A stretch of DNA of 64,000 bases from Sinorhizobium sp. A49 (GCF_002002725.1 NZ_MUNW01000037.1:1-64000); one strand, 5' to 3'. Shown: positions 9,173 to 17,378, counted from the stretch's first letter. Numbers and translations are program-made. Notes: generated by a model not told the origin, from the sequence alone.

Positions 9173-9285
9173 CCCTCATTTCTGTGCTTGTCACAGAAAT
9201 CCAGTAGCCCAAGTCCTTGGGCTGGAGAGTCTTTCGCCCCGACGGACGTCGGGGCGCTGGATCCCCGCCACAAGGGCGAGGATGA
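9173..9285. repeat. Intergenic mosaic repeat: two CTTGT-loop hairpins around two further hairpins
   Basis: The left end runs CCTCAT - stem TTTCTGTG / loop CTTGT / CACAGAAA - TCCAG (about 9177-9207). The right end is the inverse: CTGGA, a stem around ACAAG, then ATGAGG (about 9260-9290). Both ends share the flanks and the loop, while the stem bases differ and still pair. Between them are two perfect hairpins, AGCCCAA/TTGGGCT and CGCCCCGAC/GTCGGGGCG. The left-end unit recurs at 11852-11883 and 12049-12080. This fits a rhizobial intergenic mosaic (RIME/BIME-like) element; the family name is not verified. Confidence 0.75.
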
Positions 9286-9347
9286 GGAGAATGGGGTGGC
9301 CTTTTCGCGGCAACGTGCACGTCAAGGCTGGCCCGAAAAACAAATGT

Positions 9348-9381
9348 GCCGCGGTTCTGATGAGCCGCGGCGTTTTCTTTT
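9348..9381 (+). terminator. Rho-independent terminator candidate after azlCD
   Basis: GCCGCGG (9348-9354) and CCGCGGC (9365-9371) form a perfect 7-bp stem with a 10-nt loop, followed by GTTTTCTTTT. It would end transcripts from azlCD that read through the repeat element, before the convergent aminopeptidase gene. A second short stem, CCCGGCGC-AA-GCGCCGGG at 9391-9408, lies beside the stop of that gene. Confidence 0.65.
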
Positions 9382-9416
9382 GGACGACGACCCGGCGCAA
9401 GCGCCGGGCGCCGCCT

Positions 9417-11252
9417 TTAGCGCGTCAGCGCCTCGGTCGCGGCCTTCAGCCAGTTGCGGGTCTCGTCGCTGACCAGGAGCGGCATCAGCTTTTCACGCGT
9501 CTCGGCGTGGTAGGCGTTGAACCAGGCCAGTTCCTCGTCGGTCAGGAGCGCCGGCAGCACCAGGCGGCGGTCGATCGGGCAGTAGGTGATCGTGTCGAAG
9601 CCGAGCATGGGCAAGTCGCCGCCGGCGATCTCTTCGGCCGGCTCGACGACAACAAGGTTTTCGATGCGGATGCCGAAGGCGCCGGGACGGTAGTAGCCCG
9701 GCTCGTTCGAGAGGATCATGCCGGGCAGCAGTTCCTGGGTGGAAAGCCGGGCGATGCGCTGCGGGCCCTCGTGCACCGAGAGATAGGAGCCGACGCCGTG
9801 GCCGGTGCCGTGCGCGTAGTCGGCGCCCGCCTTCCAGAGCGCGATGCGCGCCAAGGGGTCGAGGTCGACGCCGCGCGTGCCCTTGGGGAAGCGCGCGGTG
9901 CTGATGGCGATCATGCCCTTCAGCACCAGGGTGAAGAAGCGCTTCTGCTCCTCCGGAACCGCACCGATCGCCACCGTGCGGGTGATGTCGGTGGTGCCGT
10001 TGATATATTGCGCGCCGGAATCGATCAGGAACATCGTGCCTGCCTCGATGGCGCGGTCGGTTTCGGTCGTCACGCGGTAATGCATGATCGCCGCATGGGA
10101 GCCGGCGCCGGAGATCGTGTCGAAGGAAATGTCCTTGAGCGGGTTCTGCATGCGCTCGCCGACAGTGGCGCGGGCCGCTTCCAGCTGGTTGGCAGCACCG
10201 ATCTCGGTGACTGTGCCGGGTTCGGCCTTATCGAGCCAGGCAAGGAATTCGACCATGGCGGCGCCATCCTGCAGATGGGCGCGGGTCGAGCCCTCGATCT
10301 CGGCCTTGTTCTTCTGGGCGCGGGGCAGGCGGGCCGGATCGACGGCCTCGACCACCTTGCCGCCGTTGCCGCGGATCAGCTGGGAAATGGCAAACGAAGC
10401 GAGATCCGGGTCGAGCATGACGGCAGCACCCGCAGCACCGAGCGCCTTCAGCCGATCGTCGAAGGTCGAGGGCGCTGCGATCTCGGCGATCTGGGTGAGA
10501 TAGGCTTCCTGCTCGATGCCGGCCTTGCGCTTGTCGAGGAAGATCTCGGCGCGGCCATCGGTGTGGATGATGGCGCGGGCCAGCGGATGCGGTGTGTGCG
10601 GCACGTCGGTGCCGCGGATGTTGAAGGTCCAGGCGACGGAGGAGGGGTCGGTCAAGACGACGGCGCTGGCGCCGGCCTTGCCGAGGCCGGCGGCGATGGT
10701 CGCGATCTTGTCCTTGGCCAGTTCGCCGGCCTGTTCGATCGGCTGGATGGAAACACGGCCGAGCGGGGCTGCCGGGCGTCCGGTCCAGATGCGGTCGAGC
10801 GGGTTATGGTCGAGGAAGACCAGCGAACCGCCGAGGGTGGCCAGTGCCTTTTCCAGCCGGCGCACTTCGGCGCCGGTGTGCAGCCACGGGTCGATGCCGA
10901 GCTTGAAGCCCTTGGTGCCGTTGTTTTCCAGCCAGAGATGCGGCGGCTCGCCGATGAGGTCGCCGCCGGTAAAGACGCTACCATCGACCTGTTCCTTCAA
11001 CTGGGTGACGTAACGTCCATCGACGAACACGACGGCCTGACTCTGCGTGATGAGGGCGACGCCGGCAGAGCCGGTAAAGCCGGTCAGCCAGGACAGCCGC
11101 TCCGACGAAGCAGGCACGTACTCGCCCTGGAATTCGTCGGCACGCGGCACGAGAAAGCCGTCGATGCCGAGGCTGGCGAAGGACGCGCGCAAGGCTTGCG
11201 CGCGCTCCTTGCCAAACTGGGGCGTAGAGGTGACTTCAAAGGACTGAAACAT
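9417..11252 (-). CDS. Aminopeptidase P family protein (M24B, Xaa-Pro aminopeptidase)
   Basis: A 611-residue cytosolic metallopeptidase that removes N-terminal residues preceding proline. It is the long three-domain form: two creatinase-like N-terminal domains (residues 1 to about 310) and a pita-bread catalytic domain. Metal-ligand blocks are visible in order: LIDSGAQYINGTTDITR (two Asp), HGTGHGVGSYLSVHEGP (His) and SNEPGYY plus GIRIENLV (two Glu). The start at 11252 gives MFQSFEVTSTPQFG, the usual N terminus; the frame is open 99 nt further upstream without support. The gene is monocistronic, facing azlCD tail to tail. Confidence 0.95.
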   Translation of the reverse strand: MFQSFEVTSTPQFGKERAQALRASFASLGIDGFLVPRADEFQGEYVPASSERLSWLTGFTGSAGVALITQSQAVVFVDGRYVTQLKEQVDGSVFTGGDLIGEPPHLWLENNGTKGFKLGIDPWLHTGAEVRRLEKALATLGGSLVFLDHNPLDRIWTGRPAAPLGRVSIQPIEQAGELAKDKIATIAAGLGKAGASAVVLTDPSSVAWTFNIRGTDVPHTPHPLARAIIHTDGRAEIFLDKRKAGIEQEAYLTQIAEIAAPSTFDDRLKALGAAGAAVMLDPDLASFAISQLIRGNGGKVVEAVDPARLPRAQKNKAEIEGSTRAHLQDGAAMVEFLAWLDKAEPGTVTEIGAANQLEAARATVGERMQNPLKDISFDTISGAGSHAAIMHYRVTTETDRAIEAGTMFLIDSGAQYINGTTDITRTVAIGAVPEEQKRFFTLVLKGMIAISTARFPKGTRGVDLDPLARIALWKAGADYAHGTGHGVGSYLSVHEGPQRIARLSTQELLPGMILSNEPGYYRPGAFGIRIENLVVVEPAEEIAGGDLPMLGFDTITYCPIDRRLVLPALLTDEELAWFNAYHAETREKLMPLLVSDETRNWLKAATEALTR

Positions 11253-11531
11253 GAGGGATTTCCGGTAGATTGGGCGGAGAACCGCGGGAAAGATGGGCGA
11301 TCTTAGCGGAAAGCCCCCTTGGGAGGAAAGAGGCGAGATCCTGCCCACCAATTGCGCGGCAAGGCGTGCACAGAATTAGAGGGCAATTGCTCATTCACCA
11401 TACATATGCGCTTTGTGCATGGCTCCTATGCCAAGAAGCCGCTATCTCTATCGGAATAATAGTTTATAAGCCGCCTCAACGAACACGGACGAACATCCGG
11501 TGGTTCAAAAGCCTGCAGTTCCGAGAATAGT

Positions 11532-11678
11532 TGATCATTCTGTTCTCCTCCTCCCTCAAGGGTGGTCAGCTTCGGAACGGTAGACGCCCGCTCGAGCGCT
11601 CCTCCTCCTCAGGCTCGCGGGCATGGTTCGGTCTCAAGCCGAACCAGCAGGCGATGCCCCTGGCATCGCCTTTGTTTC
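11532..11678 (+). ncRNA. Candidate trans-acting sRNA with two anti-Shine-Dalgarno hairpin loops (cuckoo/alpha-r14-like)
   Basis: Four hairpins follow one another. Hairpin 1 is TGATCATTC (11532-11540) with GGGTGGTCA (11560-11568), and its 19-nt loop contains CCTCCTCCC. Hairpin 2 is GCCCGC-GAGC (11586-11597) with GCTC-GCGGGC (11613-11622), and its loop contains CCTCCTCCTC. Hairpin 3 is TGGTTCGG/CCGAACCA at 11624-11646. Hairpin 4 is a perfect terminator with a TTTGTTT tail ending at 11677. CU-rich loops complementary to ribosome binding sites and an intrinsic terminator are the hallmarks of the alphaproteobacterial cuckoo (CcsR) and alpha-r14 sRNAs. No open reading frame with coding character overlaps it. 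The transcript start is inferred; TTCAAA at 11504 may be a -35 element. Many mRNAs with strong SD sites could be targets. Confidence 0.7.
11650..11677 (+). terminator. Intrinsic terminator of the candidate sRNA
   Basis: GGCGATGCC (11650-11658), loop CCT, GGCATCGCC (11662-11670), then TTTGTTT. The stem is 9 bp with no mismatch, which makes this one of the strongest intrinsic terminators in the window. Confidence 0.8.
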
Positions 11679-11682
11679 GAAG

Positions 11683-11722
11683 GGCCGCCCGTCATGATGG
11701 ACGTGGCGGCCTTTTCGTTTTT
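11683..11722 (+). terminator. Second tandem intrinsic terminator
   Basis: GGCCGCC-CGTC (11683-11693) pairs with GACG-GGCGGCC (11700-11711, one bulged T), followed by TTTTCGTTTTT. It lies 6 nt after the first terminator. A tandem pair is unusual for a stand-alone sRNA and would insulate the downstream region. Confidence 0.7.
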
Positions 11723-11851
11723 CCGGTTTGGTTGGTCTCGGCTGCAGGACGCCGTCGTTTCGTTCGGCATCAGTTTTTGCGCGTGGAGCCCGAATCCGGC
11801 TTAAGGCTTTCCGTCGGGAGAGGGGCCTTTCACAGTGCGGACGCGCCGTGG

Positions 11852-11883
11852 CTGGATTCCTGTGACAAGCACAGGAATGAGGG
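11852..11883. repeat. CTTGT-loop hairpin repeat unit, reverse orientation
   Basis: CTGG, then the perfect stem ATTCCTGTG / loop ACAAG / CACAGGAAT, then GAGGG. It is the reverse complement of the unit at 12049-12080 and closely matches the left end of the element at 9173-9285. The rest of the 926-bp gap (11253-12178) shows no gene apart from the sRNA and terminators listed. Confidence 0.75.
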
Positions 11884-12048
11884 AGAGGAGGGACGGCTTG
11901 GATGACGATGTAGGGCTGTTACCGGGGACAAGGAGCAGGGTCAGTGAGCCGATGTAGGCCCATTGCTCTTCGGCAAATCTCTGGAAGCTACCGCAGGGCC
12001 GCATGCATTCGACCATCGTGAAGAGCAGCCAGCGCGCCCAAAACTCAA

Positions 12049-12080
12049 CCCTCATTCCTGTGCTTGTCACAGGAATCCAG
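12049..12080. repeat. CTTGT-loop hairpin repeat unit, forward orientation
   Basis: CCCTC, stem ATTCCTGTG / loop CTTGT / CACAGGAAT, then CCAG. With the copy at 11852-11883 it forms a 229-bp inverted pair whose GAGGG ends face inward, the opposite of the arrangement at 9173-9285, where the CTGG ends face inward. Confidence 0.75.
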
Positions 12081-12178
12081 CCGTGCGGCGTCGGCCGCGC
12101 GAAGAGACATACTTGGGACGGGCACGTCACAGTTCTTCAGGCCATCAGGCGAAGGCCTGTGACTGAGCCGCTGGCAGC

Positions 12179-13054
12179 TCATTTCTCCAGGTGGATCGTG
12201 ACCCAGCCGTTGCGCCAGATGGTGCGCACGTGGCGCAGGTGCTGGCCGTTATAGTGGGCAAGCACCTTCCAGCGCTGTTCGGCGAGAATGCCCGACAGGA
12301 TCACCGAGCCGCCGGGTGCGAGGTTGGCGGTCAGATGCGGCGCCATCTTCATCAGCGGGCGGGCGAGGATGTTGGCGATGATCAGATCGAAGGGGCCGTT
12401 GCCGCTGAAGGCTGTCGAGTGGAAGCCTGGGGCGGTTGCAAAGGTCATGCCGGTGACGACGCCGTTGCGGCGGGCGTTGTCCTCGGCGACGCGAGTGGCG
12501 ATCGGGTCGATGTCGGTGGCGAGCACCGGCACATGCAGCAGCTTCCAGGCGGCGATCGCCAGCACGCCGCTGCCGGTGCCAAGGTCGAGCACGTTGCGCA
12601 CCGTGCGGGTGCGCGCCACGGTCGCCAGCACTTCGAGGCAGCCGGCGGTGGTGCCGTGGTGGCCAGTGCCGAAGGCCTGTCCGGCCTCGATCTCGATGGC
12701 GATTTCGCCGGTGCGGACCTTGTCGCGGTCGTGCGAGCCGTGCACGACGAAGCGGCCGGCACGCACGGGCGCGAGGCCCTCAAGCGACTTGGCGATCCAG
12801 TCGATATCCGGCAGCACTTCGCGCGTAATGGCGAGATCGGCGAAGCCGTCGGCAAGCGCGGCGGTCAAGCGCTCGTTCACGCCTTCCTCGTCAACCCTCA
12901 TCATGTAGATCGAGGCTTCCCAGACGTCGCGCTTTTCGTCGACTTCCGTTGTGCCGATGGCAAAATCCTCTTCGCCGAAAACCTCGCTCAAGCGGTCGAG
13001 CACGGCTTCCGCCTGCTTCTCGGTGGTGGTGACGAAAAGTCTGATCTCGCTCAA
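12179..13054 (-). CDS. prmA: Ribosomal protein L11 methyltransferase
   Basis: PrmA trimethylates ribosomal protein L11 using S-adenosylmethionine. The 291-residue protein has an N-terminal substrate-recognition half and a class I methyltransferase C-terminal half with VLDLGTGSGVLAIAA (SAM binding), the GQAFGTGHHGTT block before it and FDLIIANILARPL (catalytic NxxxxP-like region), all standard for PrmA. The start is a TTG at 13054 with AAGGA 7 nt upstream. The gene is followed by the inverted repeat pair at 11852-12080. It is unlinked to ribosomal genes here and appears monocistronic. Confidence 0.94.
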   Translation of the reverse strand: MSEIRLFVTTTEKQAEAVLDRLSEVFGEEDFAIGTTEVDEKRDVWEASIYMMRVDEEGVNERLTAALADGFADLAITREVLPDIDWIAKSLEGLAPVRAGRFVVHGSHDRDKVRTGEIAIEIEAGQAFGTGHHGTTAGCLEVLATVARTRTVRNVLDLGTGSGVLAIAAWKLLHVPVLATDIDPIATRVAEDNARRNGVVTGMTFATAPGFHSTAFSGNGPFDLIIANILARPLMKMAPHLTANLAPGGSVILSGILAEQRWKVLAHYNGQHLRHVRTIWRNGWVTIHLEK

Positions 13055-13210
13055 GGCCCTGTCCTTCGGCTGTCACTGCACATACGGCGCGCGGTCCCGA
13101 TCCGGCGCGCGGCGCTGCAAGCCCCGCCGCTAGCATGAATGCCAGGCAAACGCAAAGCGCCGGGCGATGCCGGCGCTTGCAAAAGTATGGATTTGAGGCT
13201 GGGCTCGTCC

Positions 13211-13810
13211 TCAACCCTTGGTGAGGTTCTCGAGCTTCTTCACCGCCGTCTCGGGGTTCTCCTCATAGGCGATGGTGCCGGAGAATTTGCCGTCGGCGTC
13301 GAGCAGGAACACCGAGGCTGTGTGGTCCATGGTGTAGTCGCCATCGGGCTGCTTCTCGTCGAGCGGCACCTTCTTGGCGTAGACGCGGTAGCCCTTGACC
13401 ATATCCAGCACCTTGTCGGCCGGGCCGGAAATGCCGGTGATGCGCTTGGAGACGTTGGAAACATACTGGCCGAGAATGTCAGGCGTGTCGCGCTCGGGGT
13501 CGACGGTGATGAAATAGGCCTGTAGCTTGTTGCCTTCCGGATCGACCTTCTCCAGCCAGCCGTTCAGCTCGAACAACGTGGTCGGGCAAACCTCCGGGCA
13601 ATGGGTGAAGCCGAAGAACAGTGCTGTCGGCTTGCCGGTGAAGGCCTTTTCGGTGATTTCCTTGCCGTCCTGCGCCACCAGCGTGAAGGGCACGCCGAAG
13701 GGGCCGGAGGCGGCCTGCTGCTTCGACTGGGTCATCTCGTAGGTCAGCCAGCCGAGAACGCCGGCCATGACGACGACAGCGGCCCAAAGGGCGATGCGAA
13801 TGGTTTTCAT
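13211..13810 (-). CDS. SCO1/SenC family copper-binding thioredoxin-fold protein
   Basis: SCO proteins deliver copper to the CuA site of cytochrome c oxidase and sit anchored to the inner membrane facing the periplasm. The 199-residue protein has an N-terminal membrane anchor (about residues 5-22, IALWAAVVVMAGVLGWL), the copper motif CPEVC in FGFTHCPEVCPTT, the ITVDPERDTP block and the distal His in YTMDHTA. The start at 13810 places the anchor at the N terminus; the frame is open 105 nt further up without a ribosome site. A small membrane protein gene lies 186 bp upstream on the same strand. No cox genes are nearby. Confidence 0.92.
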   Translation of the reverse strand: MKTIRIALWAAVVVMAGVLGWLTYEMTQSKQQAASGPFGVPFTLVAQDGKEITEKAFTGKPTALFFGFTHCPEVCPTTLFELNGWLEKVDPEGNKLQAYFITVDPERDTPDILGQYVSNVSKRITGISGPADKVLDMVKGYRVYAKKVPLDEKQPDGDYTMDHTASVFLLDADGKFSGTIAYEENPETAVKKLENLTKG

Positions 13811-13996
13811 GCGTGCTACCGATTTTGTTGGGGCCTGAGCCGGCCATGTCAGCGTGATCGGCTTTTGATACCGTCTCCATCGCGGCCACGCAAATGGGAG
13901 AATTGCCGCAGGCAATCACTTCATGTTGAGGCATTTCCCGGTGGAAAACCGTGTCGCCTCCGTCCCGGAAATGCGCCGGAAGCCCGGCTTGTCAGC

Positions 13997-14155
13997 TCAC
14001 AGGCACCAGGCAAGGCCGGATTGGGCAAGCGCCAGGAACATATCGGCGCCGTTCGCCATCCAGCCGCGGAACGCAAGAACCGACACGATGGCGAGTGCCA
14101 TCGCGAGAGCCGCAAGCAGCGGGAGCCGGATAGATCTTCGCGGTCTCGTGTCCAT
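13997..14155 (-). CDS. Small single-span membrane protein, 52 residues
   Basis: The ATG at 14155 opens a 52-codon frame ending at a TGA at 13997. The product starts with a basic stretch (MDTRPRRSIR), followed by a clear hydrophobic segment LPLLAALAMALAIVSVLAF (residues 11-29), then GWMANGADMFLALAQSGLAW. The positive-inside pattern, high third-position GC and membrane segment support a real gene; the ribosome site is weak (GGGG). It precedes the SCO1 gene on the same strand and could belong to its transcript. I do not recognise a family. Confidence 0.55.
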   Translation of the reverse strand: MDTRPRRSIRLPLLAALAMALAIVSVLAFRGWMANGADMFLALAQSGLAWCL

Positions 14156-14386
14156 GGCCCCATCATAGCATCTGAAACTGCGCGGGGAAGGGGTGGTGAA
14201 CCACGCTTGTCCCCAGACTTGCGTGCCCGTCTTAGCGAATGCTTAAGGTCTGTTTGCCAGTGTTTCGACAACGCGGGTGAAGTGCTTCACCTCTACATGA
14301 CATGACGTCATCCGGTTTGATCGAGCCCGGCTTTCCGCATCGATTTTAACGGAGGACTTCGCCTGGCTTTAGGCAGGTCCGTGACC

Positions 14387-16519
14387 ATGGACTGCTCTAT
14401 GACCGCAACGTCTGCTCCTTTCAAGAAGAACCTCTCCGTCAGCCAGCGGCTCGCAACGCTTGCCGGTGCCGCCTTCGTCGGCTTCGGCTCGGTGCTTGGC
14501 GTCGGCTGGTACGAAGACATGCGCTCGAACGAGGCGCTGAACGGCGCCATCACCGCGCAACGCGGCCTGACCACCGTCGACGAGATGCGGCTCGCCACCA
14601 CCAACCTCGTGCTCAACGCCATGGATACGATCGTCGACCGCGACGAAGGCGTCGTTCATCCGGAGCGTGCCGCCGGCATTGCAACCACGCTCGGGCTGTT
14701 GGAGGCGAGCAAGGACGATATTAAGACGCTGGCGAAACTGCTTGGCCGTGCCGATGCGCTTTCGACCTTCGACGCGGATCTGGCCGAACTTCGCCAGGCC
14801 ATCGGCGTCGACCTGAAGGCGCTGGTCGAGGGCAAGGCCTCGACGGAAGAATTTGGCAAGATCGACGACGCGATCGACGGTGCCGGCGAACGGCTCGGTG
14901 CTGCGCTTGCACAGCTCTCGGAGGCTGCGACCCAACTTGTTCAGACGCGGGTCGATGAAGCGCGCGCCGTTTCGGCCGATGCGCTTCTGCTGCAGACTGC
15001 CGCCGGCCTGCTTGCCATGGCGACCTTGCTTGGCCTGCTCTGGTTCCACGGCGCCACGCTGCGCCGCGGCATCCTTGGGCTTCGCGACAGCATGCAGCGC
15101 ATCCAGAAGGGCGAGCTCGGCTCCAAGGTCGAGGCGCTCGATCGCGGAGACGAGATCGGCGTCATGGCCCGTTCGGTCGATCTTTTCCGCGTCTCGGCCA
15201 TCGAAAAACAATCGCTCGAGCAAAATGCGGCGGCCAGCCGCTGCGAGATCGAGAAGGAGCGCGAACAGCAGCAGGGCGAGCGCGACGAAGCGGTGCGCCG
15301 CATCCAGGCGGCCGTCGACAGCCTTGGCCTGGCGCTGACGCAGCTTGCAGAAGGCGATCTGGCCGTCACCATCGACCGGCCGTTCGACGGCAATCTCGAC
15401 ACGCTGCGCCGCAATTTCAACCAGACTGTCGAGCGCCTGCGCGACGTGCTCTTCAACGTCAAGGAAAATGCCCTTTCGATCGAATCGAACGGCCGCCAGA
15501 TGCGCAGCGCCGCCGACGACCTGGCGCGGCGCACCGAAAAGCAGGCCGCATCGCTTGAACAGACGTCCGCCGCCCTCGACGAGATCACGGTGACCGTGCG
15601 CACGGCGACACAGCGCGCCGAAGAAGCAAGCCGCATGGTCGACGATACCCGCACCAATGCGCAGGAATCCGGCCGCATCGTCGGCGAGGCGATCGATGCC
15701 ATGGCCCGCATCGAGGACGCGTCGAAAGAGATCGGCAAGATCATCAACGTCATCGACGAGATCGCCTTCCAGACCAACCTTCTGGCGCTGAACGCCGGCG
15801 TCGAGGCGGCAAGGGCAGGGGAAGCCGGCAAGGGCTTTGCGGTCGTTGCGCAGGAAGTGCGCGAGCTGGCGCAGCGTGCCGCCGGTGCCGCCAAGGATAT
15901 CAAGACGCTCGTCAGCCGCTCCGGCAACGAGGTCGGCACCGGCGTCCGGCTGGTGCAGGCGACGGGCGAGGCGCTCGGCCGCATCGGCGTCGATGTCGCG
16001 CGCATCAACGAACACATGAGTTCCATCGTCATGGCGGCGCGCGAGCAGTCGACCGGGCTCAACGAAATCAGCACGGCCGTCGGCCAGCTCGACCAGATGA
16101 CCCAGCAGAACGCCGCGATGGTAGAGCAGACCAATGCCTCCAGCCACACGCTGGCGCAGGACGCGGAAAAGCTGACGCAGCTCGTCGGCCAGTTCCACGA
16201 AGGCCGCACCGTTCACGCATCGATGCGCTCCAGCGCGCCATCGCAGGCGGCCTCCGGCGTTAAGCCGGCAACGCCTCCTCCTGTCCAGACGAAGACAACA
16301 GCGCCGCCGGCATCGACGACGCCGGTATCTGCAAGGCTGGTGCCCAGGGGCACCGACAGGGCCGTGCCCCTGCGCAACCTTGCCTCGGCAAAATCGACCT
16401 CGCGTCCAGCTCCATCCCCCGCCAAGGCCCTCATGGGCAAGCTTGCGGGCGCATTCGGCAACCAACCGGGCTCCGTGCCATCGACTTCGGCCTCCGGTGA
16501 GAATTGGGAAGAATTCTGA
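14387..16519 (+). CDS. Methyl-accepting chemotaxis protein with NWEEF tail
   Basis: A 710-residue chemoreceptor. It has a short cytoplasmic N terminus, TM1 at about 22-40, a periplasmic helical sensor domain (41-198), TM2 at about 200-220, HAMP at 221-275, a second HAMP-like stretch near 300-350 (LALTQLAEGDLAVTIDRPFD), then the signalling domain with the hairpin tip IDEIAFQTNLLALNAGVEAA. The last residues are NWEEF, very close to the NWETF pentapeptide that tethers CheR and CheB. AGGCAGG (14371-14377) favours the ATG at 14387; GTG 14381 and ATG 14399 are alternatives. cheW starts 2 bp downstream. The ligand is unknown. Confidence 0.93.
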   Translation: MDCSMTATSAPFKKNLSVSQRLATLAGAAFVGFGSVLGVGWYEDMRSNEALNGAITAQRGLTTVDEMRLATTNLVLNAMDTIVDRDEGVVHPERAAGIATTLGLLEASKDDIKTLAKLLGRADALSTFDADLAELRQAIGVDLKALVEGKASTEEFGKIDDAIDGAGERLGAALAQLSEAATQLVQTRVDEARAVSADALLLQTAAGLLAMATLLGLLWFHGATLRRGILGLRDSMQRIQKGELGSKVEALDRGDEIGVMARSVDLFRVSAIEKQSLEQNAAASRCEIEKEREQQQGERDEAVRRIQAAVDSLGLALTQLAEGDLAVTIDRPFDGNLDTLRRNFNQTVERLRDVLFNVKENALSIESNGRQMRSAADDLARRTEKQAASLEQTSAALDEITVTVRTATQRAEEASRMVDDTRTNAQESGRIVGEAIDAMARIEDASKEIGKIINVIDEIAFQTNLLALNAGVEAARAGEAGKGFAVVAQEVRELAQRAAGAAKDIKTLVSRSGNEVGTGVRLVQATGEALGRIGVDVARINEHMSSIVMAAREQSTGLNEISTAVGQLDQMTQQNAAMVEQTNASSHTLAQDAEKLTQLVGQFHEGRTVHASMRSSAPSQAASGVKPATPPPVQTKTTAPPASTTPVSARLVPRGTDRAVPLRNLASAKSTSRPAPSPAKALMGKLAGAFGNQPGSVPSTSASGENWEEF

Positions 16520-16521
16520 TC

Positions 16522-16986
16522 ATGTCCAACGCAATCAAGCAGTCCGGTGCCTACCTCGAAATCGTTTCGTTCCATCTGGGCGACCAGGAATTCTGCATCG
16601 ACATCATGGCGATCCGCGAAATCCGCGGCTGGGCGCCGGTGACGCCGATGCCGCACACGCCGCCTTACGTGCTCGGCCTCATCAACCTGCGCGGCGCGGT
16701 GATCCCGGTCATCGACATGGCCTGCCGCCTCGGCATGAAGATGACCGAGCCGTCGGAACGTTCGGCGATCATCGTCACCGATATCGCCGGCAAGCTGGTC
16801 GGCCTGCTCGTCGAGCAGGTGTCCGACATGATGACCATCAAGAGCGAAGACCTTCAGCCGGCGCCGGAGATCATTCCGGAAGCGCAGCGCGCTTTCTGCC
16901 GCGGCATCGTCGCCCTGGAGAAGACCATGGTCTGCTTCCTCAACCTCGACACCGTGATTGCCGACGAGCTGGCCCAGGCGGCCTGA
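16522..16986 (+). CDS. cheW: Chemotaxis coupling protein CheW
   Basis: CheW links chemoreceptors to the CheA kinase. The 154-residue protein is one CheW domain with VSFHLGDQEFCIDIMAIREI near residue 15 and the diagnostic VLGLINLRGAVIPVIDM, followed by LVEQVSDMMTI. It starts 2 bp after the MCP stop, so the two are co-translated and probably act together. The rest of the che operon is not in the window, so this is likely an accessory receptor-CheW module feeding a CheA made elsewhere. A strong terminator follows at 17014. Confidence 0.95.
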   Translation: MSNAIKQSGAYLEIVSFHLGDQEFCIDIMAIREIRGWAPVTPMPHTPPYVLGLINLRGAVIPVIDMACRLGMKMTEPSERSAIIVTDIAGKLVGLLVEQVSDMMTIKSEDLQPAPEIIPEAQRAFCRGIVALEKTMVCFLNLDTVIADELAQAA

Positions 16987-17013
16987 TCGCAGCCAGTCGC
17001 TTCTTTCTGCGCC

Positions 17014-17055
17014 ACGGCCCGGAGCATTGTTCCGGGCCGTTTTCATTTATTTTTT
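17014..17055 (+). terminator. Intrinsic terminator of the MCP-cheW operon
   Basis: ACGGCCCGGA (17014-17023), loop GCATTGT, TCCGGGCCGT (17031-17040): a perfect 10-bp stem followed by TTTCATTTATTTTTT. It lies 28 bp after the cheW stop. The remaining gap to 17378 holds a small hairpin GGTACG/CGTACC (17312-17331) in the leader of the next gene and no other recognisable feature. Confidence 0.85.
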
Positions 17056-17378
17056 CGGGAACCTTCGACGACGGCGAGCGGTCTCCCGCGAGATCGCCCG
17101 TCATGCCGGCGACATCGACCGTAGCACGGCGCTTCCGCGCTCCATCTCGGCTGCGAAAAATTGCGCTCTTTCAGACGCTTGCTGGCCCGACCCCTCGCCG
17201 GAGGCGTTTGGCGTGCGAACCGGTCAAGTTACAGTTGCGCAATGTCCATCACGGTTGCACGAGATTATGTGAGCGAAACGTCAACTACATCAGAGGAACA
17301 AGTGGGTGTATGGTACGTTCCTGCGCGTACCCCAACGGAGGCCGGGTGGTGCAAGGACAACGACATAGGAGTTATGTC

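Noticed and set aside
9144-11306. 720-codon plus-strand open frame
   Set aside because: It covers the repeat element and the complement of the M24 aminopeptidase gene; no domain and no ribosome site.
11531-11905. Open frame across the sRNA locus
   Set aside because: It runs through four stable hairpins and two terminators; the translated product is Ser/Arg/Gly-rich noise.
14369-16465. 698-codon minus-strand open frame
   Set aside because: It is antisense to the chemoreceptor gene; its composition mirrors the MCP codons.
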